NCBI GenBank assembly: GCA_965217685.1
Contig: CBDCIZ010000003.1
Coordinates: 2,108,001 to 2,172,000, forward strand
Direction of reading: 5' to 3'
Length of the DNA stretch: 64,000 nt
DNA from: Aurantimonas sp965217685
GTDB lineage: Bacteria; Pseudomonadota; Alphaproteobacteria; Rhizobiales; Rhizobiaceae
The notes beneath the pieces are model-generated. The model searched no databases. It was not told the origin of the DNA and saw only the letters and a list, made by a program, of their open reading frames with translations. This document shows positions 18,404 to 27,100 of this stretch, piece by piece. The translations under genes were made by a program, and so were the position numbers. Position 1 is the stretch's first letter, and every line of letters starts with the position of its first letter.

Positions 18404-19669
18404 ATGGCCCATTTCGCCTTCTTCTGCCTGCCCTTCTACAGCCATCTGCGGGTCTTCGAGACGTTGGCCCACGCCCTCCACAAGCGCGGTCACCGGGTGA
18501 CCCTTCTCGTCAACGAAGGCGCCGGTCGTCTCGTTGCCGATCGCGGGCTTCCGGTCCTTGAAATGCCGTGGCGTCCAGGCGAGCGGCGCGATCCGGAGGC
18601 CGTGATCAAACGTGCGTCACGGCCGAACGGTCCCTTCGGCATCCTGCGCACGGTTGCCGACACGGTGGCGCTGTCGGAAGCCTTTTGCGACGGCGCGCCG
18701 CAGGTGCTGCGCCGGATCGGCGCCGATGCGATCGTCGGCGACCAGATGGAGCCGGCGGCAGGGCTCGTCGCGCAAGCGCTCGGTCTGCCTTTCGCATCCG
18801 TCGCCGCCGCGCTGCCGATCAATCCAGCGCCCGGCATCGCGCTGCCGTTTCTCGACTGGCCTTTCGACCCGAGCGATGCCGGCCTCAAGCGCAATGCCGG
18901 CGGCGACAAGGTGGCGCGGTTATTGCTGCGCCGCCAACGCAGAATGATCGCGCGCTGGGCCGGACGATTCGGCCTGTCGCCACGCGCCGACCTCGTCGAC
19001 TGCCTGTCGCCGACACTGCAGATCGCCCAGACGGTGCCCGGCTTCGATTTCCCGCGGCCGCCGGGCGGACCGTTGCGGCCGGTCGGGCCGCTGCGGGAAG
19101 TCGAGCCGGCGCGGCGCCCGCTGCCCTTCGTGCCGCAGGCTGGTCGTCCGCTGGTGTTCGCCTCCCTCGGGACGTTGCAGGGGCATCGCCTCGGCCTGTT
19201 CCGTACCATCGCCGCCGCCTGTCGAGCGGTGGAAGCCGATCTCGTTGTCGCTCATTGCGGAGGCCTGAGCGCTGCGGAGGGACGGCGGATCGATGCGCTT
19301 CACGTCACCGACTTCCTGCCTCAGGCGGAGATCCTGGCACGCGCATCCGTGTGCGTGACCCATGGCGGGCTGAATACCGTGCTCGACGCGCTCGGCGCCG
19401 GCATACCGGTGCTGGCCCTGCCGATCGCTTTCGACCAGCGTGGCGTTGCCGCACGGATTGTCCACCACGGCGTCGGCGAGGCCGTTCGCTACGATCGGGC
19501 CTCGGTTTCCATCCTGCGCGACAAGCTCGCCAGGCTATTGGACAGCGATGCCTACCGCGCACCGATCGCGCCGATCCGCCGCGAGATCGAGACGGCCGGG
19601 GGCCTCGGTCTTGCGGCCGATCTCGTCGAGCAAGCACTGGTCGATCCCGCGGCGAGCCAGGCGGCATAG
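18404..19669 (+). CDS. GT1-family glycosyltransferase, zeaxanthin glucosyltransferase (CrtX)-like
   Basis: A 421-residue protein. The ATG at 18404 is chosen because MAHFAFFCLPFYSHLRVFETLAHALHKRGH is the normal GT-B start; an AAGGAA lies upstream. The C-terminal domain has the nucleotide-sugar signature THGGLNTVLDALGAGIPVLALPIAFDQRGVAARI, close to the pattern of CrtX and macrolide glucosyltransferases. CrtX transfers glucose from UDP-glucose to zeaxanthin hydroxyls. The nearby crtZ supports that role, but a different lipid or polyketide acceptor is possible. The 400-base gap before it (18004-18403) is shared with the divergent DUF2585 gene; apart from weak ribosome-binding sequence I see nothing in it. 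Confidence 0.8.
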   Translation: MAHFAFFCLPFYSHLRVFETLAHALHKRGHRVTLLVNEGAGRLVADRGLPVLEMPWRPGERRDPEAVIKRASRPNGPFGILRTVADTVALSEAFCDGAPQVLRRIGADAIVGDQMEPAAGLVAQALGLPFASVAAALPINPAPGIALPFLDWPFDPSDAGLKRNAGGDKVARLLLRRQRRMIARWAGRFGLSPRADLVDCLSPTLQIAQTVPGFDFPRPPGGPLRPVGPLREVEPARRPLPFVPQAGRPLVFASLGTLQGHRLGLFRTIAAACRAVEADLVVAHCGGLSAAEGRRIDALHVTDFLPQAEILARASVCVTHGGLNTVLDALGAGIPVLALPIAFDQRGVAARIVHHGVGEAVRYDRASVSILRDKLARLLDSDAYRAPIAPIRREIETAGGLGLAADLVEQALVDPAASQAA

Positions 19670-19746
19670 GAACTCGAAGGCCGCGCAGAGCCGCCCCGCA
19701 AGCCTTGGGGTGCGGCAGAGGCTGGCCAGCGGAGGGCAGGGGGTCG

Positions 19747-20676
19747 TCATGGCGCGTTCGCCTTGCCGATCGTTTCGAAACCGGCGCGCACGAGGTCGGC
19801 GAAAGCCTCGAAGTCGCGGCGTCGCGCGGTCGAGGGTCGAAAGGCCAGCGCGATCGTGCGCGAAGGAGCCGGGTCGGTGAAGGGCAGGACGGCGATGCCG
19901 CCGCGCCGGATCTCGTCGGGAACCGCCATCTGCGGGATCAACGTCGCGCCGAGTCCGCCCGACACCATGCGCAGTATCGTCGTGAGGCTCGTCGCGCCCA
20001 GCGCAGCGCCGGCCGCCGTCTCTCCCGCTTCCCGCGCGCCGGCGATCCGGCAGACCTCAAGGGCCTGCGCGCGCAGGCAATGCCCTTCTTCGAGCAGGAT
20101 CAGCCGCTCGCCGCGCAGCGCCTCGGGCGGCACCGGCGTTGCGATGGCATCGGCTCGCGCGGCCGGAACGGCGAGAAAGAAGCGGTCCTCGAACAAGGCG
20201 ATCGTTTCGATACCCGCATCGTCGACCGGCAGAGCGACCAATGCGCAGTCGATCTCGCCGGACGCAAGGTCGCAGAACAGCCGGTCGGTGATGCTCTCGC
20301 GAATCTCGCAGGTGAGGTCCGGGTAGCGCGTTGCGAGTTCGCCCAGAAGCGGCGGCAGCAGGTAGGGCGCGACCGAGGCGATGATGCCCAGCCGAAGACG
20401 TCGCGCCAGCAATTTTTCGCCCGCCGTCGCCAGGCTCTCGAGCTCGGCGACTTCGTTGAGGATATGCTGGACGCGAGTCGCCACCAGTTGCCCGTCGCTG
20501 GTCAGACCAATCCCGGCCGAGCCGCGCGAAAACAACGGCCCACCGAAAAACGCTTCCATCTGGGCGATCTGCGCCGACAGGGCCGGCTGGCTGATGTTGA
20601 GACGTTTGGCCGCGCGGCCGAAATGCAACGCCTCGCTGAGTGCCTGAAAGTATCGCAACTGCCGGATGGTAACCAT
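19747..20676 (-). CDS. oxyR: OxyR hydrogen-peroxide-sensing LysR-type regulator
   Basis: A 309-residue LysR-type regulator with an N-terminal winged helix (RQLRYFQALSEALHFGRAAKRLNISQPALSAQI). The redox pair that defines OxyR is present: Cys200 and Cys209 in LLEEGHCLRAQALEVC, matching Cys199/Cys208 of the E. coli protein. Peroxide forms a disulfide between them and turns the protein into an activator. It is divergent from the catalase gene, the usual alphaproteobacterial arrangement, with 135 bases between the starts and a 13-bp palindrome beside its own start. Confidence 0.93.
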   Translation of the reverse strand: MVTIRQLRYFQALSEALHFGRAAKRLNISQPALSAQIAQMEAFFGGPLFSRGSAGIGLTSDGQLVATRVQHILNEVAELESLATAGEKLLARRLRLGIIASVAPYLLPPLLGELATRYPDLTCEIRESITDRLFCDLASGEIDCALVALPVDDAGIETIALFEDRFFLAVPAARADAIATPVPPEALRGERLILLEEGHCLRAQALEVCRIAGAREAGETAAGAALGATSLTTILRMVSGGLGATLIPQMAVPDEIRRGGIAVLPFTDPAPSRTIALAFRPSTARRRDFEAFADLVRAGFETIGKANAP

Positions 20677-20685
20677 GGTGATAGG

Positions 20686-20698
20686 ATAAGCTGATTAT
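20686..20698. promoter_or_regulatory. palindrome ATAA-GCTGA-TTAT in the oxyR-katA gap (candidate OxyR site)
   Basis: Inverted ATAA/TTAT arms with a 5-base spacer lie 10 bases upstream of the oxyR start. LysR-type regulators usually bind such interrupted palindromes near their own divergent promoter. A full four-part ATAG/CTAT enterobacterial OxyR site is not obvious, so this remains a candidate. Confidence 0.4.
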
Positions 20699-20811
20699 GG
20701 TCGCTTGGAAATACGATTGGAGATTATGGCGCCGACGCCTATCTTGAACGTTGGAACCATTCGAAATGGCACCAGCCAATTCAGATTCACGCGAGCGAAG
20801 GGAGGCCTTTC

Positions 20812-22368
20812 ATGGCTGATCGCAACACTTTGAGGACGTCGGCCGGCGCGCCTTGGCCGAACAACCAGGATTCGCTGTCTGCCGGCGAAAAGGGTCCGCT
20901 GCTCCTTCAAGACTACCAGTTGATCGAGAAGCTGGCCCATCAGAACCGCGAACGCATCCCCGAACGCGCCGTCCATGCCAAGGGCTGGGGTGCCCACGGC
21001 AGGATGGTGATCACCGAGGACATCTCGAAATACACCAAGGCCAAGTGCCTGCAGATGGGCGCCGAGACGCCGATGCTGGCTCGCTTCTCGACGGTGGCCG
21101 GCGAGGCTGGTGCCGCCGATCACGAGCGCGACGTGCGCGGTTTTTCGCTGAAATTCTATACCGAGGAGGGCAACTGGGACATGGTCGGCAACAACACGCC
21201 GGTCTTCTTCGTCCGCGACCCCTACAAGTTCCCGGACTTCATCCACACCCAGAAGCGCCACCCGAAGACCAACATGCGTTCGCCGACCGCCATGTTCGAC
21301 TTCTGGGGTCTTTCGCCGGAGGCCTTGCATCAGGTGACGATCTTGATGTCGGATCGCGGTCTGCCGCAATCGCCGATGCAGATGAACGGCTACGGCTCGC
21401 ACACCTTCTCGCTGTGGAACGATGCCGGAGAGCGCTACTGGGTCAAGTTCCACTACAAGACCGAGCAGGGCCACGCCTGGTACTCGAACGACGAGGCCGA
21501 GAAGATCATCGGCAAGACGCGCGAGGGTTATCAGGAGCGCCTCTTCAACACGATCGAGACCGGCAAATTCCCGCGCTGGAAGTTCCAGATCCAGATCATG
21601 CCGGAGCTCGACGCCGAAAACTGCGACTTCAACCCGTTCGATCTCACCAAGGTCTGGCCGCATGACCAGTTCCCGATGATCGACGTTGGTTACATCGAGC
21701 TGAACCGCAACGCGGACAACTATTTCGCCGAGATCGAAAACGCGGCGTTTTCGCCGTCGAACGTCGTTCCGGGGATTTCCTGGTCGCCGGACAAGATGCT
21801 GCAGGCCCGGGTCTTCTCCTACGCGGATGCCCATCGCTACCGCCTCGGCACCCATTACGAGACGATCCCGGTGAATCGCCCGAGGGTCGAGGTGCACAAC
21901 TATCACAAGGACGGCACAATGAACGTCTTTGGCGGTGTGCGCACCGGCAACGAGAACGCCTATTACGAGCCGAACTCCTATGCCGACGAGGGCGCTGCGG
22001 TGGAGGATCGCTCGGCGCAGGAGCCGCCGCTGCGGATTTCCGGCGATGCGGCCCGCTACGATCACACGCAGTACGACGATTACAAGCAGGTCGCCGATCT
22101 GGTCATGAAGGTGATGAACGAGGATGAGCGTCAGCGCCTCTACACCAACATGGGCGGCGCCATGTCGGGCATTCCGGGCGCGGTCGCCGAGCGATGGTTC
22201 GGTCACCTGAAGCAGGTGCATCCGAACTACGAGGCGGGTGTGCGCAGGGCCTGGAACGAAGCCAATGCCGATGCCGGCTATGATCCGAATGGCGTACCGG
22301 TGACCGACAAGACGCCGCAGCAGACCTCCGGCAACAACGCCGACGGCCATCCCCAGGCCGCCGAGTAA
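20812..22368 (+). CDS. katA: heme catalase (monofunctional)
   Basis: A 518-residue catalase with a GGGAGGCC ribosome-binding site. The catalytic His lies in RIPERAVHAKGWGAHG, the Asn motif is GNNTPVFFVRDPYKFPDF, and the proximal heme-ligand Tyr is in RVFSYADAHRYRLG. Length fits small-subunit catalases. It splits hydrogen peroxide to water and oxygen in the cytoplasm and is presumably activated by the divergent oxyR. One oddity is Trp in KGWGAHG, where the family normally has Ala or Ser. A strong terminator follows at 22396-22430. Confidence 0.95.
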   Translation: MADRNTLRTSAGAPWPNNQDSLSAGEKGPLLLQDYQLIEKLAHQNRERIPERAVHAKGWGAHGRMVITEDISKYTKAKCLQMGAETPMLARFSTVAGEAGAADHERDVRGFSLKFYTEEGNWDMVGNNTPVFFVRDPYKFPDFIHTQKRHPKTNMRSPTAMFDFWGLSPEALHQVTILMSDRGLPQSPMQMNGYGSHTFSLWNDAGERYWVKFHYKTEQGHAWYSNDEAEKIIGKTREGYQERLFNTIETGKFPRWKFQIQIMPELDAENCDFNPFDLTKVWPHDQFPMIDVGYIELNRNADNYFAEIENAAFSPSNVVPGISWSPDKMLQARVFSYADAHRYRLGTHYETIPVNRPRVEVHNYHKDGTMNVFGGVRTGNENAYYEPNSYADEGAAVEDRSAQEPPLRISGDAARYDHTQYDDYKQVADLVMKVMNEDERQRLYTNMGGAMSGIPGAVAERWFGHLKQVHPNYEAGVRRAWNEANADAGYDPNGVPVTDKTPQQTSGNNADGHPQAAE

Positions 22369-22395
22369 CCGGTAGCTTGAGGAGCAAAGCCATCG

Positions 22396-22430
22396 AAAGG
22401 GCCGAAGCCTAAGCGCTCCGGCCCTTTTTT
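22396..22430 (+). terminator. rho-independent terminator of katA
   Basis: A perfect 9-bp stem (AAAGGGCCG at 22396-22404, CGGCCCTTT at 22419-22427) with a 14-base loop runs into a T-tract. It lies 28 bases after the katA stop. Confidence 0.85.
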
Positions 22431-22586
22431 GGTGCGGGCACAAACTTCGCGCCAAGCTGCCTGGATATGCGGAACGGGCATATCCAGGAGATGAAAAGGC
22501 CAGCAACGCCTTCGCAAAACGTGACAAGCCCGCAAGCGGCGTGTCACAAGCACGGCCCACATCTTCTTCGATCCGAAAGTCTTGCC

Positions 22587-23891
22587 ATGCGTCTCGGCGG
22601 CCGGCTGTCCGCAGCCATCGAAATCCTGTCCGACATCGACGCGCGTCGCCGGCCGGTTGCCGATGCGTTGAAGGATTGGGGCCTGTCCCATCGCTTCGCC
22701 GGCTCCGGCGACCGTGCCGCAATCGGCAATCTCGTCTACGACGTCCTGCGCCGCAAGCGTTCGCTGGCGTTTCGTATGGGTGACGAAACGCCGACCGCGC
22801 TCGTCATCGGCGCGGCGCTGGACGGGTTGGGCCTGACGCCCGAGATGCTGACCGCATCCCTCGACGGTGATCGCTTCGCGCCGGATCTGCCCACCGCCGA
22901 CCGGCTGGCCACGTTCTGTACGGGCGACATGACCCAGGCCAAGCCCGCGATCTGCGCCGACGTGCCGGACTGGCTGGGCGCAAAGTTCGAGCAGGCCTTC
23001 GGGGCGGCGTGGCACGAGGAGGTTGCGGCCCTGTCCGACCGGCCGCCGCTCGACATGCGGGTCAACACGCTTAAGGCGGACCGCGAAAAGGTGCTGACCG
23101 CCCTCTCGCCCTTTGCCGCCGAGCCGACCGCCATCTCGCCGACTGGCCTTCGCATCGCGCCGATCGAGGGGGCCGGGCGGCATCCGAACGTCCAGATCGA
23201 GGCGGGCTTTCAGAAGGGCTGGTTCGAGATCCAAGACGAGGGCTCGCAGATCGTGACGCTGCTGGCCGGCGCAAGACCCGGCGAGCAGGTGCTCGATTTC
23301 TGCGCCGGCGCCGGCGGAAAGAGCCTGGCTCTCGCAGCGGCGATGGAGAACACCGGTCAGATCCATGCCTTCGACAGCGATCGCCAGCGCCTGGCGCCCA
23401 TCCACGAGCGTCTGAAGCGCGCGGAGGTGCGCAACGTTCAGGTTCACGACCCGCGTGACGACCTGTCCGGCCTGAAGGGGCGCATGGACCTCGTCCTCAT
23501 CGACGCCCCCTGCACCGGAACAGGCACCTGGCGGCGGCGCCCCGACGCCAAATGGCGCCTTTCCGAGCACCAGCTGGACAAGCGCACCGCCGAGCAGGAC
23601 GCCGCACTCGACCAGGCGGCGCCTTACGTGAAGCCCGGCGGTCGCCTCGTCTACATCACCTGTTCGTTGCTGGCCGAAGAGAACGAGGCGCGCATCGCCG
23701 CCTTCCTCGACCGCACCGACGGCTTCGCCGTTGCGGAAGCCGAAACGGCCTGGGAGCGGGCGTTCCCGCAGAGCGACGGCACGCCGCAACGCTTTTTTCG
23801 ACGCCCGATCGGCAATGGTTCGGCCCTCATGCTGACCCCGAAGACGTCAGGCACCGACGGCTTCTTCTTCTGCGAATTGGCGCGCGCATGA
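22587..23891 (+). CDS. RsmB/NOP-family RNA (cytosine-5) methyltransferase
   Basis: A 434-residue protein; the start at 22587 gives MRLGGRLSAAIEILSDI, the usual N-terminus, whereas the frame opens earlier without conserved sequence. Domains: an N-terminal helical NusB/RsmB-like part, then a Rossmann methyltransferase with the SAM motif VLDFCAGAGGKSLALA. The two cysteine motifs of m5C enzymes follow: DAPCTGTGTWRRRPDAKWR (motif IV) and ITCSLLAEENE (motif VI, catalytic). It methylates cytosine in rRNA or tRNA; the exact target is not given by sequence. The stop overlaps the tspO start (ATGA). Confidence 0.88.
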   Translation: MRLGGRLSAAIEILSDIDARRRPVADALKDWGLSHRFAGSGDRAAIGNLVYDVLRRKRSLAFRMGDETPTALVIGAALDGLGLTPEMLTASLDGDRFAPDLPTADRLATFCTGDMTQAKPAICADVPDWLGAKFEQAFGAAWHEEVAALSDRPPLDMRVNTLKADREKVLTALSPFAAEPTAISPTGLRIAPIEGAGRHPNVQIEAGFQKGWFEIQDEGSQIVTLLAGARPGEQVLDFCAGAGGKSLALAAAMENTGQIHAFDSDRQRLAPIHERLKRAEVRNVQVHDPRDDLSGLKGRMDLVLIDAPCTGTGTWRRRPDAKWRLSEHQLDKRTAEQDAALDQAAPYVKPGGRLVYITCSLLAEENEARIAAFLDRTDGFAVAEAETAWERAFPQSDGTPQRFFRRPIGNGSALMLTPKTSGTDGFFFCELARA

Positions 23892-24358
23892 GCTTGACCC
23901 AGGACAAGCGCGCGCTTTTCGTCCTACCATTGTTTCTGCTCCTTACCGTTGGCGGTGGGGGTCTGATGGGCCTCACGGTCGACACCGGCGGTTGGTATAC
24001 AGATCTCGTCAAGCCGAGTTTCAATCCGCCGGACTGGCTGTTCGCGCCCGTTTGGGCGATGCTTTACGTGCTCATCGGCATCGCCGGCTGGCGGGTCTGG
24101 AACGACGGTGAACTGGGCGGCGCCCGCGTCTGGTGGTTGCAGCTCTTTCTCAACTTCGCCTGGCCTCCGCTCTTCTTCGCCGCCCATTGGACGGGCCTCG
24201 GGCTCGTCGTCATCCTGGCGTTGCTCGGCGTTATCGTCTGGTTCGTCGTACTGACAGCCCGCGGCGGCGATCGGGTCTCGGCCGAGCTGTTCGTGCCCTA
24301 TGTCGCATGGGTTGCGTATGCGTCCCTTCTCAACGGCGCCATCTGGTGGTTGAATTGA
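23888..24358 (+). CDS. tspO: TspO/MBR-family tryptophan-rich sensory protein
   Basis: A 156-residue protein with five hydrophobic helices and the Trp-rich pattern of TspO: WYTDLVKPSFNPPDWLFAPVWAMLYVLIGIAGWRVW and WWLQLFLNFAWPPLFFAAH. The family binds porphyrins and sterols; in Rhodobacter and Rhizobium it modulates pigment or stress gene expression. The start overlaps the RsmB-like gene by 4 bases, so they are co-translated. The N-terminus keeps a putative membrane anchor without a cleavage site. Confidence 0.9.
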   Translation: MSLTQDKRALFVLPLFLLLTVGGGGLMGLTVDTGGWYTDLVKPSFNPPDWLFAPVWAMLYVLIGIAGWRVWNDGELGGARVWWLQLFLNFAWPPLFFAAHWTGLGLVVILALLGVIVWFVVLTARGGDRVSAELFVPYVAWVAYASLLNGAIWWLN

Positions 24359-24407
24359 CGGGCGGCCGTCAACCGGCAGCCTTTGAAGCCGGAGACAGAC
24401 CCGCCGC

Positions 24408-25070
24408 ATGACCGATTTCGATCCGAACAAGAATGATCTCGCCACTGACGAAATCGCCGGCGCGCGGGTCCTGTTCGTGATGGCGGCGCACGCCGAATAT
24501 GGCGAACATCTGAAAAAGCGCATCCGCCCGCTGATGACCGGCGTCGGCCCGATCGAATCGGCTCTCGGCACCGGCGTCGCCCTCCACGCGCTGGAGCTGG
24601 CCGGCCGCCGGCCCGACCTGGTGGTGTCGCTCGGCTCGGCCGGCTCGCGCACGCTGGAGCAGGGGGAAATCTACCAGGTGTCGTCAGTCGCCTGGCGCGA
24701 TATCGACGCCTCCGCGCTTGGCTTCGTCAGGGGCGTCACGCCCTTTCTCGACCATCCCGTGCACACGACGCTCGAAGCGCCGATCCCCAGCCTGCCGGCA
24801 GCGCGGCTTTCCACCGGTTCCGATATCGTCTCCGGCCTCGGATACGACGCGATCGATGCCGACATGGTCGACATGGAGACCTTTGCGGTGCTGCGCGCCT
24901 GCCAGCGCTTCGGCGTGCCGCTGATCGGCCTGCGCGGCATTTCGGACGGCGCGAGCGATCTCCACCACTACGACGACTGGACGACGCTTCTCCAAATCAT
25001 CGACGAAAAGCTCGCCGACGCCGTCGACCGGCTGGAGGTCGCGATCGATTCGGGTCTCGTCGTGGCTTGA
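24408..25070 (+). CDS. MTA/SAH nucleosidase-like phosphorylase-family protein
   Basis: A 220-residue protein of the PNP/MTAN fold. Recognisable stretches are ARVLFVMAAHAEYG at the N-terminus, MTGVGPIESALGTGVAL, the phosphate/ribose strand VVSLGSAGS, and the ribose-binding VDMETFAVLRACQRFGVPLIGLRGISDGAS, with Glu in DMET. The family hydrolyses methylthioadenosine and S-adenosylhomocysteine to adenine and thioribose products. The usual catalytic Asp near the C-terminus is present in GISDGA. Located 49 bases after tspO and 144 bases before guaA. Confidence 0.82.
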   Translation: MTDFDPNKNDLATDEIAGARVLFVMAAHAEYGEHLKKRIRPLMTGVGPIESALGTGVALHALELAGRRPDLVVSLGSAGSRTLEQGEIYQVSSVAWRDIDASALGFVRGVTPFLDHPVHTTLEAPIPSLPAARLSTGSDIVSGLGYDAIDADMVDMETFAVLRACQRFGVPLIGLRGISDGASDLHHYDDWTTLLQIIDEKLADAVDRLEVAIDSGLVVA

Positions 25071-25214
25071 GCCGCGTCGGCCTGAGGCAAGCGACGCACG
25101 TCTTGGTCCAGCCACAAGGCAGCTTCCGCAACGACCGGTGGAAGACGTACGCCGACGCCTTCGCGCTCGCAAAAATCGGTTTTCTTGATCGGCGCTTTTC
25201 TTTAAAGCTCCGCC

Positions 25215-26783
25215 ATGACAGCGCACCCAGACACTATTCTCATCGTTGATTTCGGCTCCCAGGTCACCCAGCTCATCGCGCGCCGGGTGCGCGAGGCGGG
25301 GGTCTATTCGGAAATCGTGCCTTTCCAGTCGGCCGAGGAAGGCTTTCATCGGCTGAAGCCGAAGGCGGTGATTCTGTCCGGTTCGCCTGCCTCCACCGGC
25401 GACATCGATTCGCCCAAGGCGCCACAGGCAATCTTCGAGGCCGGCATCCCGGTTCTGGGCATCTGCTACGGCCAGATGACCATGTGCGTGCAGATGGGCG
25501 GCCGCGCCGAGCCGTCCGACCATCGCGAATACGGCCGGGCCTTTCTCGATATCGAAAAAAGCTGTGCGCTGTTCGAGGGGCTTTGGCCGGAGGGCACGCG
25601 CCATCAGGTCTGGATGAGCCATGGCGACCGCGTCATCGACATGCCGCCGGGCTTCGAGATCTTCGCTAGGTCGCCGGGCGCGCCCTATGCGGTCTTCGGC
25701 GACGAGAGCCGCAAGATGTACGGGCTGATGTTCCATCCCGAGGTCGTCCATACGACCGACGGGGCCAAACTCCTGGCGAACTTCGTCCACAAGATCGCCG
25801 GTCTGTCCGGCGACTGGACCATGGCCGCGTTCAAGGAACAGGCGATCGAGGAGATCCGCAGGAAGGTCGGCGGCGGCAAGGTCATCTGCGGCCTGTCGGG
25901 CGGCGTCGATTCTTCGGTGGCGGCGGTCCTGATCCACGAGGCGATCGGCGAACAGCTCACCTGCATCTTTGTCGATCACGGCCTCTTGCGGATGAACGAA
26001 GCGGAGGAGGTCGTGACGATGTTCGGCGACCACTACAACATTCCGCTCGTCCACGTCGAAGCCCAGGACACCTTTCTCGACGCGCTCGAGGGCGAGATGG
26101 ACCCGGAGATCAAGCGCAAGACCATCGGCCGGCTGTTCATCGAGACCTTTGAGGTGGAGGCCGAGAAGTTGGCCCAAGGGGGAAAGAAGCCGGATTTCCT
26201 GGCTCAGGGCACACTCTACCCGGACGTCATCGAAAGCGTTTCCTTCACCGGCGGTCCGTCGGTGACGATCAAGTCGCACCACAATGTCGGCGGCTTGCCG
26301 GAACGCATGAACATGCAGCTCGTCGAGCCCCTGCGCGAACTCTTCAAGGACGAGGTGCGGGTCCTCGGCCGCGAACTCGGCCTGCCGGACCATTTCGTCG
26401 GCCGCCAGCCCTTCCCGGGGCCGGGTCTCGCCATTCGCTGCCCCGGCGGCGTCACCCGCGACAAGCTGCGCATCCTGCGCGATGCGGACGCGATCTATCT
26501 CGACGAGATTCGCAAGGCCGGCCTCTACGACGCCATCTGGCAGGCTTTCGCCGTGCTGTTGCCCGTCCAGACAGTCGGCGTCATGGGCGACGGGCGAACC
26601 TACGAATTCGTCTGCGCCCTGCGCGCGGTGACCTCCGTCGACGGTATGACCGCCGACTTCTACCCCTACGACATGGACTTCCTCGGCAACACCGCGACCC
26701 GCATCATCAACGAGGTCCGCGGCATCAACCGTGTCGTCTACGACGTGACCTCCAAGCCGCCTGGCACGATCGAGTGGGAATGA
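25215..26783 (+). CDS. guaA: GMP synthase (glutamine-hydrolysing)
   Basis: A 522-residue two-domain enzyme that amidates XMP to GMP. The class I glutamine amidotransferase domain has nucleophile Cys84 (GICYGQM) and the His-Glu pair in MFHPEVVHT. The ATP pyrophosphatase domain has the P-loop LSGGVDSSVAAVLI, followed by the dimerisation domain ending KPPGTIEWE. Full length and intact. The 3' end is a known attachment site for genomic islands: an integrase remnant and repeated sites begin just after the stop, which marks the chromosome/island junction. Confidence 0.97.
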   Translation: MTAHPDTILIVDFGSQVTQLIARRVREAGVYSEIVPFQSAEEGFHRLKPKAVILSGSPASTGDIDSPKAPQAIFEAGIPVLGICYGQMTMCVQMGGRAEPSDHREYGRAFLDIEKSCALFEGLWPEGTRHQVWMSHGDRVIDMPPGFEIFARSPGAPYAVFGDESRKMYGLMFHPEVVHTTDGAKLLANFVHKIAGLSGDWTMAAFKEQAIEEIRRKVGGGKVICGLSGGVDSSVAAVLIHEAIGEQLTCIFVDHGLLRMNEAEEVVTMFGDHYNIPLVHVEAQDTFLDALEGEMDPEIKRKTIGRLFIETFEVEAEKLAQGGKKPDFLAQGTLYPDVIESVSFTGGPSVTIKSHHNVGGLPERMNMQLVEPLRELFKDEVRVLGRELGLPDHFVGRQPFPGPGLAIRCPGGVTRDKLRILRDADAIYLDEIRKAGLYDAIWQAFAVLLPVQTVGVMGDGRTYEFVCALRAVTSVDGMTADFYPYDMDFLGNTATRIINEVRGINRVVYDVTSKPPGTIEWE

Positions 26784-26798
26784 TTTTTACCCCTCCGG

Positions 26799-26828
26799 CA
26801 GTATCCCGCAGTACGCTACAGTACGACA
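26799..26828. repeat. three helically phased CAGTA repeats downstream of guaA
   Basis: CAGTA recurs at 26799, 26809 and 26819, exactly 10 bases apart, starting 15 bases after the guaA stop (CAGTATCCCG, CAGTACGCTA, CAGTACGACA). One-turn spacing places all copies on the same face of the helix, as expected for a row of protein-binding sites such as integrase or excisionase arms. It lies between the putative attachment core and the integrase gene. Confidence 0.5.
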
Positions 26829-26898
26829 TAACCAATTGATAATTAAAATAAAATCATCCGACGTTTATCGTCATCTATTGAGGGTCAGTGCCTCGATT

Positions 26899-27057
26899 TG
26901 ACGGTATAGCGGACGGTATGGGGAATCTTGTTCGATCTGCAAAATAGCTATACCGTCAGGACCAAGAGAGGTGCTGACGGTATTTTTTGAGGCATAACAA
27001 GTTGATCTCAAAGGGGGATACAGCTTCCTGCGGCGCCGTTTTGGGCCTGACGGTATA
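26899..27057. repeat. cluster of TGACGGTATA sites between guaA and the integrase gene
   Basis: TGACGGTATA occurs exactly at 26899-26908 and 27048-27057, exactly but inverted (TATACCGTCA) at 26949-26958, and with one or two changes at 26911-26920 (GGACGGTATG) and 26975-26984 (TGACGGTATT). A sixth variant (TGACGGTATG) lies inside the integrase gene at 27166-27175. This is the layout of arm-type integrase or directionality-factor sites next to an integrase promoter. The 317-base gap 26784-27100 holds these and the CAGTA repeats and little else. Confidence 0.65.
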
Positions 27058-27100
27058 ATTGGTGCTTCTCTCCGATCTTTTGGCAATTTTGGAGGCTACC

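Noticed and set aside
18568..20694. 708-residue open frame spanning the CrtX-like gene and oxyR
   Set aside because: Arg/Ala-rich shadow overlapping two good genes on both strands; no domain recognised.
20695..22722. 675-residue open frame opposite katA
   Set aside because: Antisense of catalase; translation lacks any family pattern.
24684..26393. 569-residue open frame opposite the nucleosidase-like gene and guaA
   Set aside because: Shadow of guaA; composition-driven.
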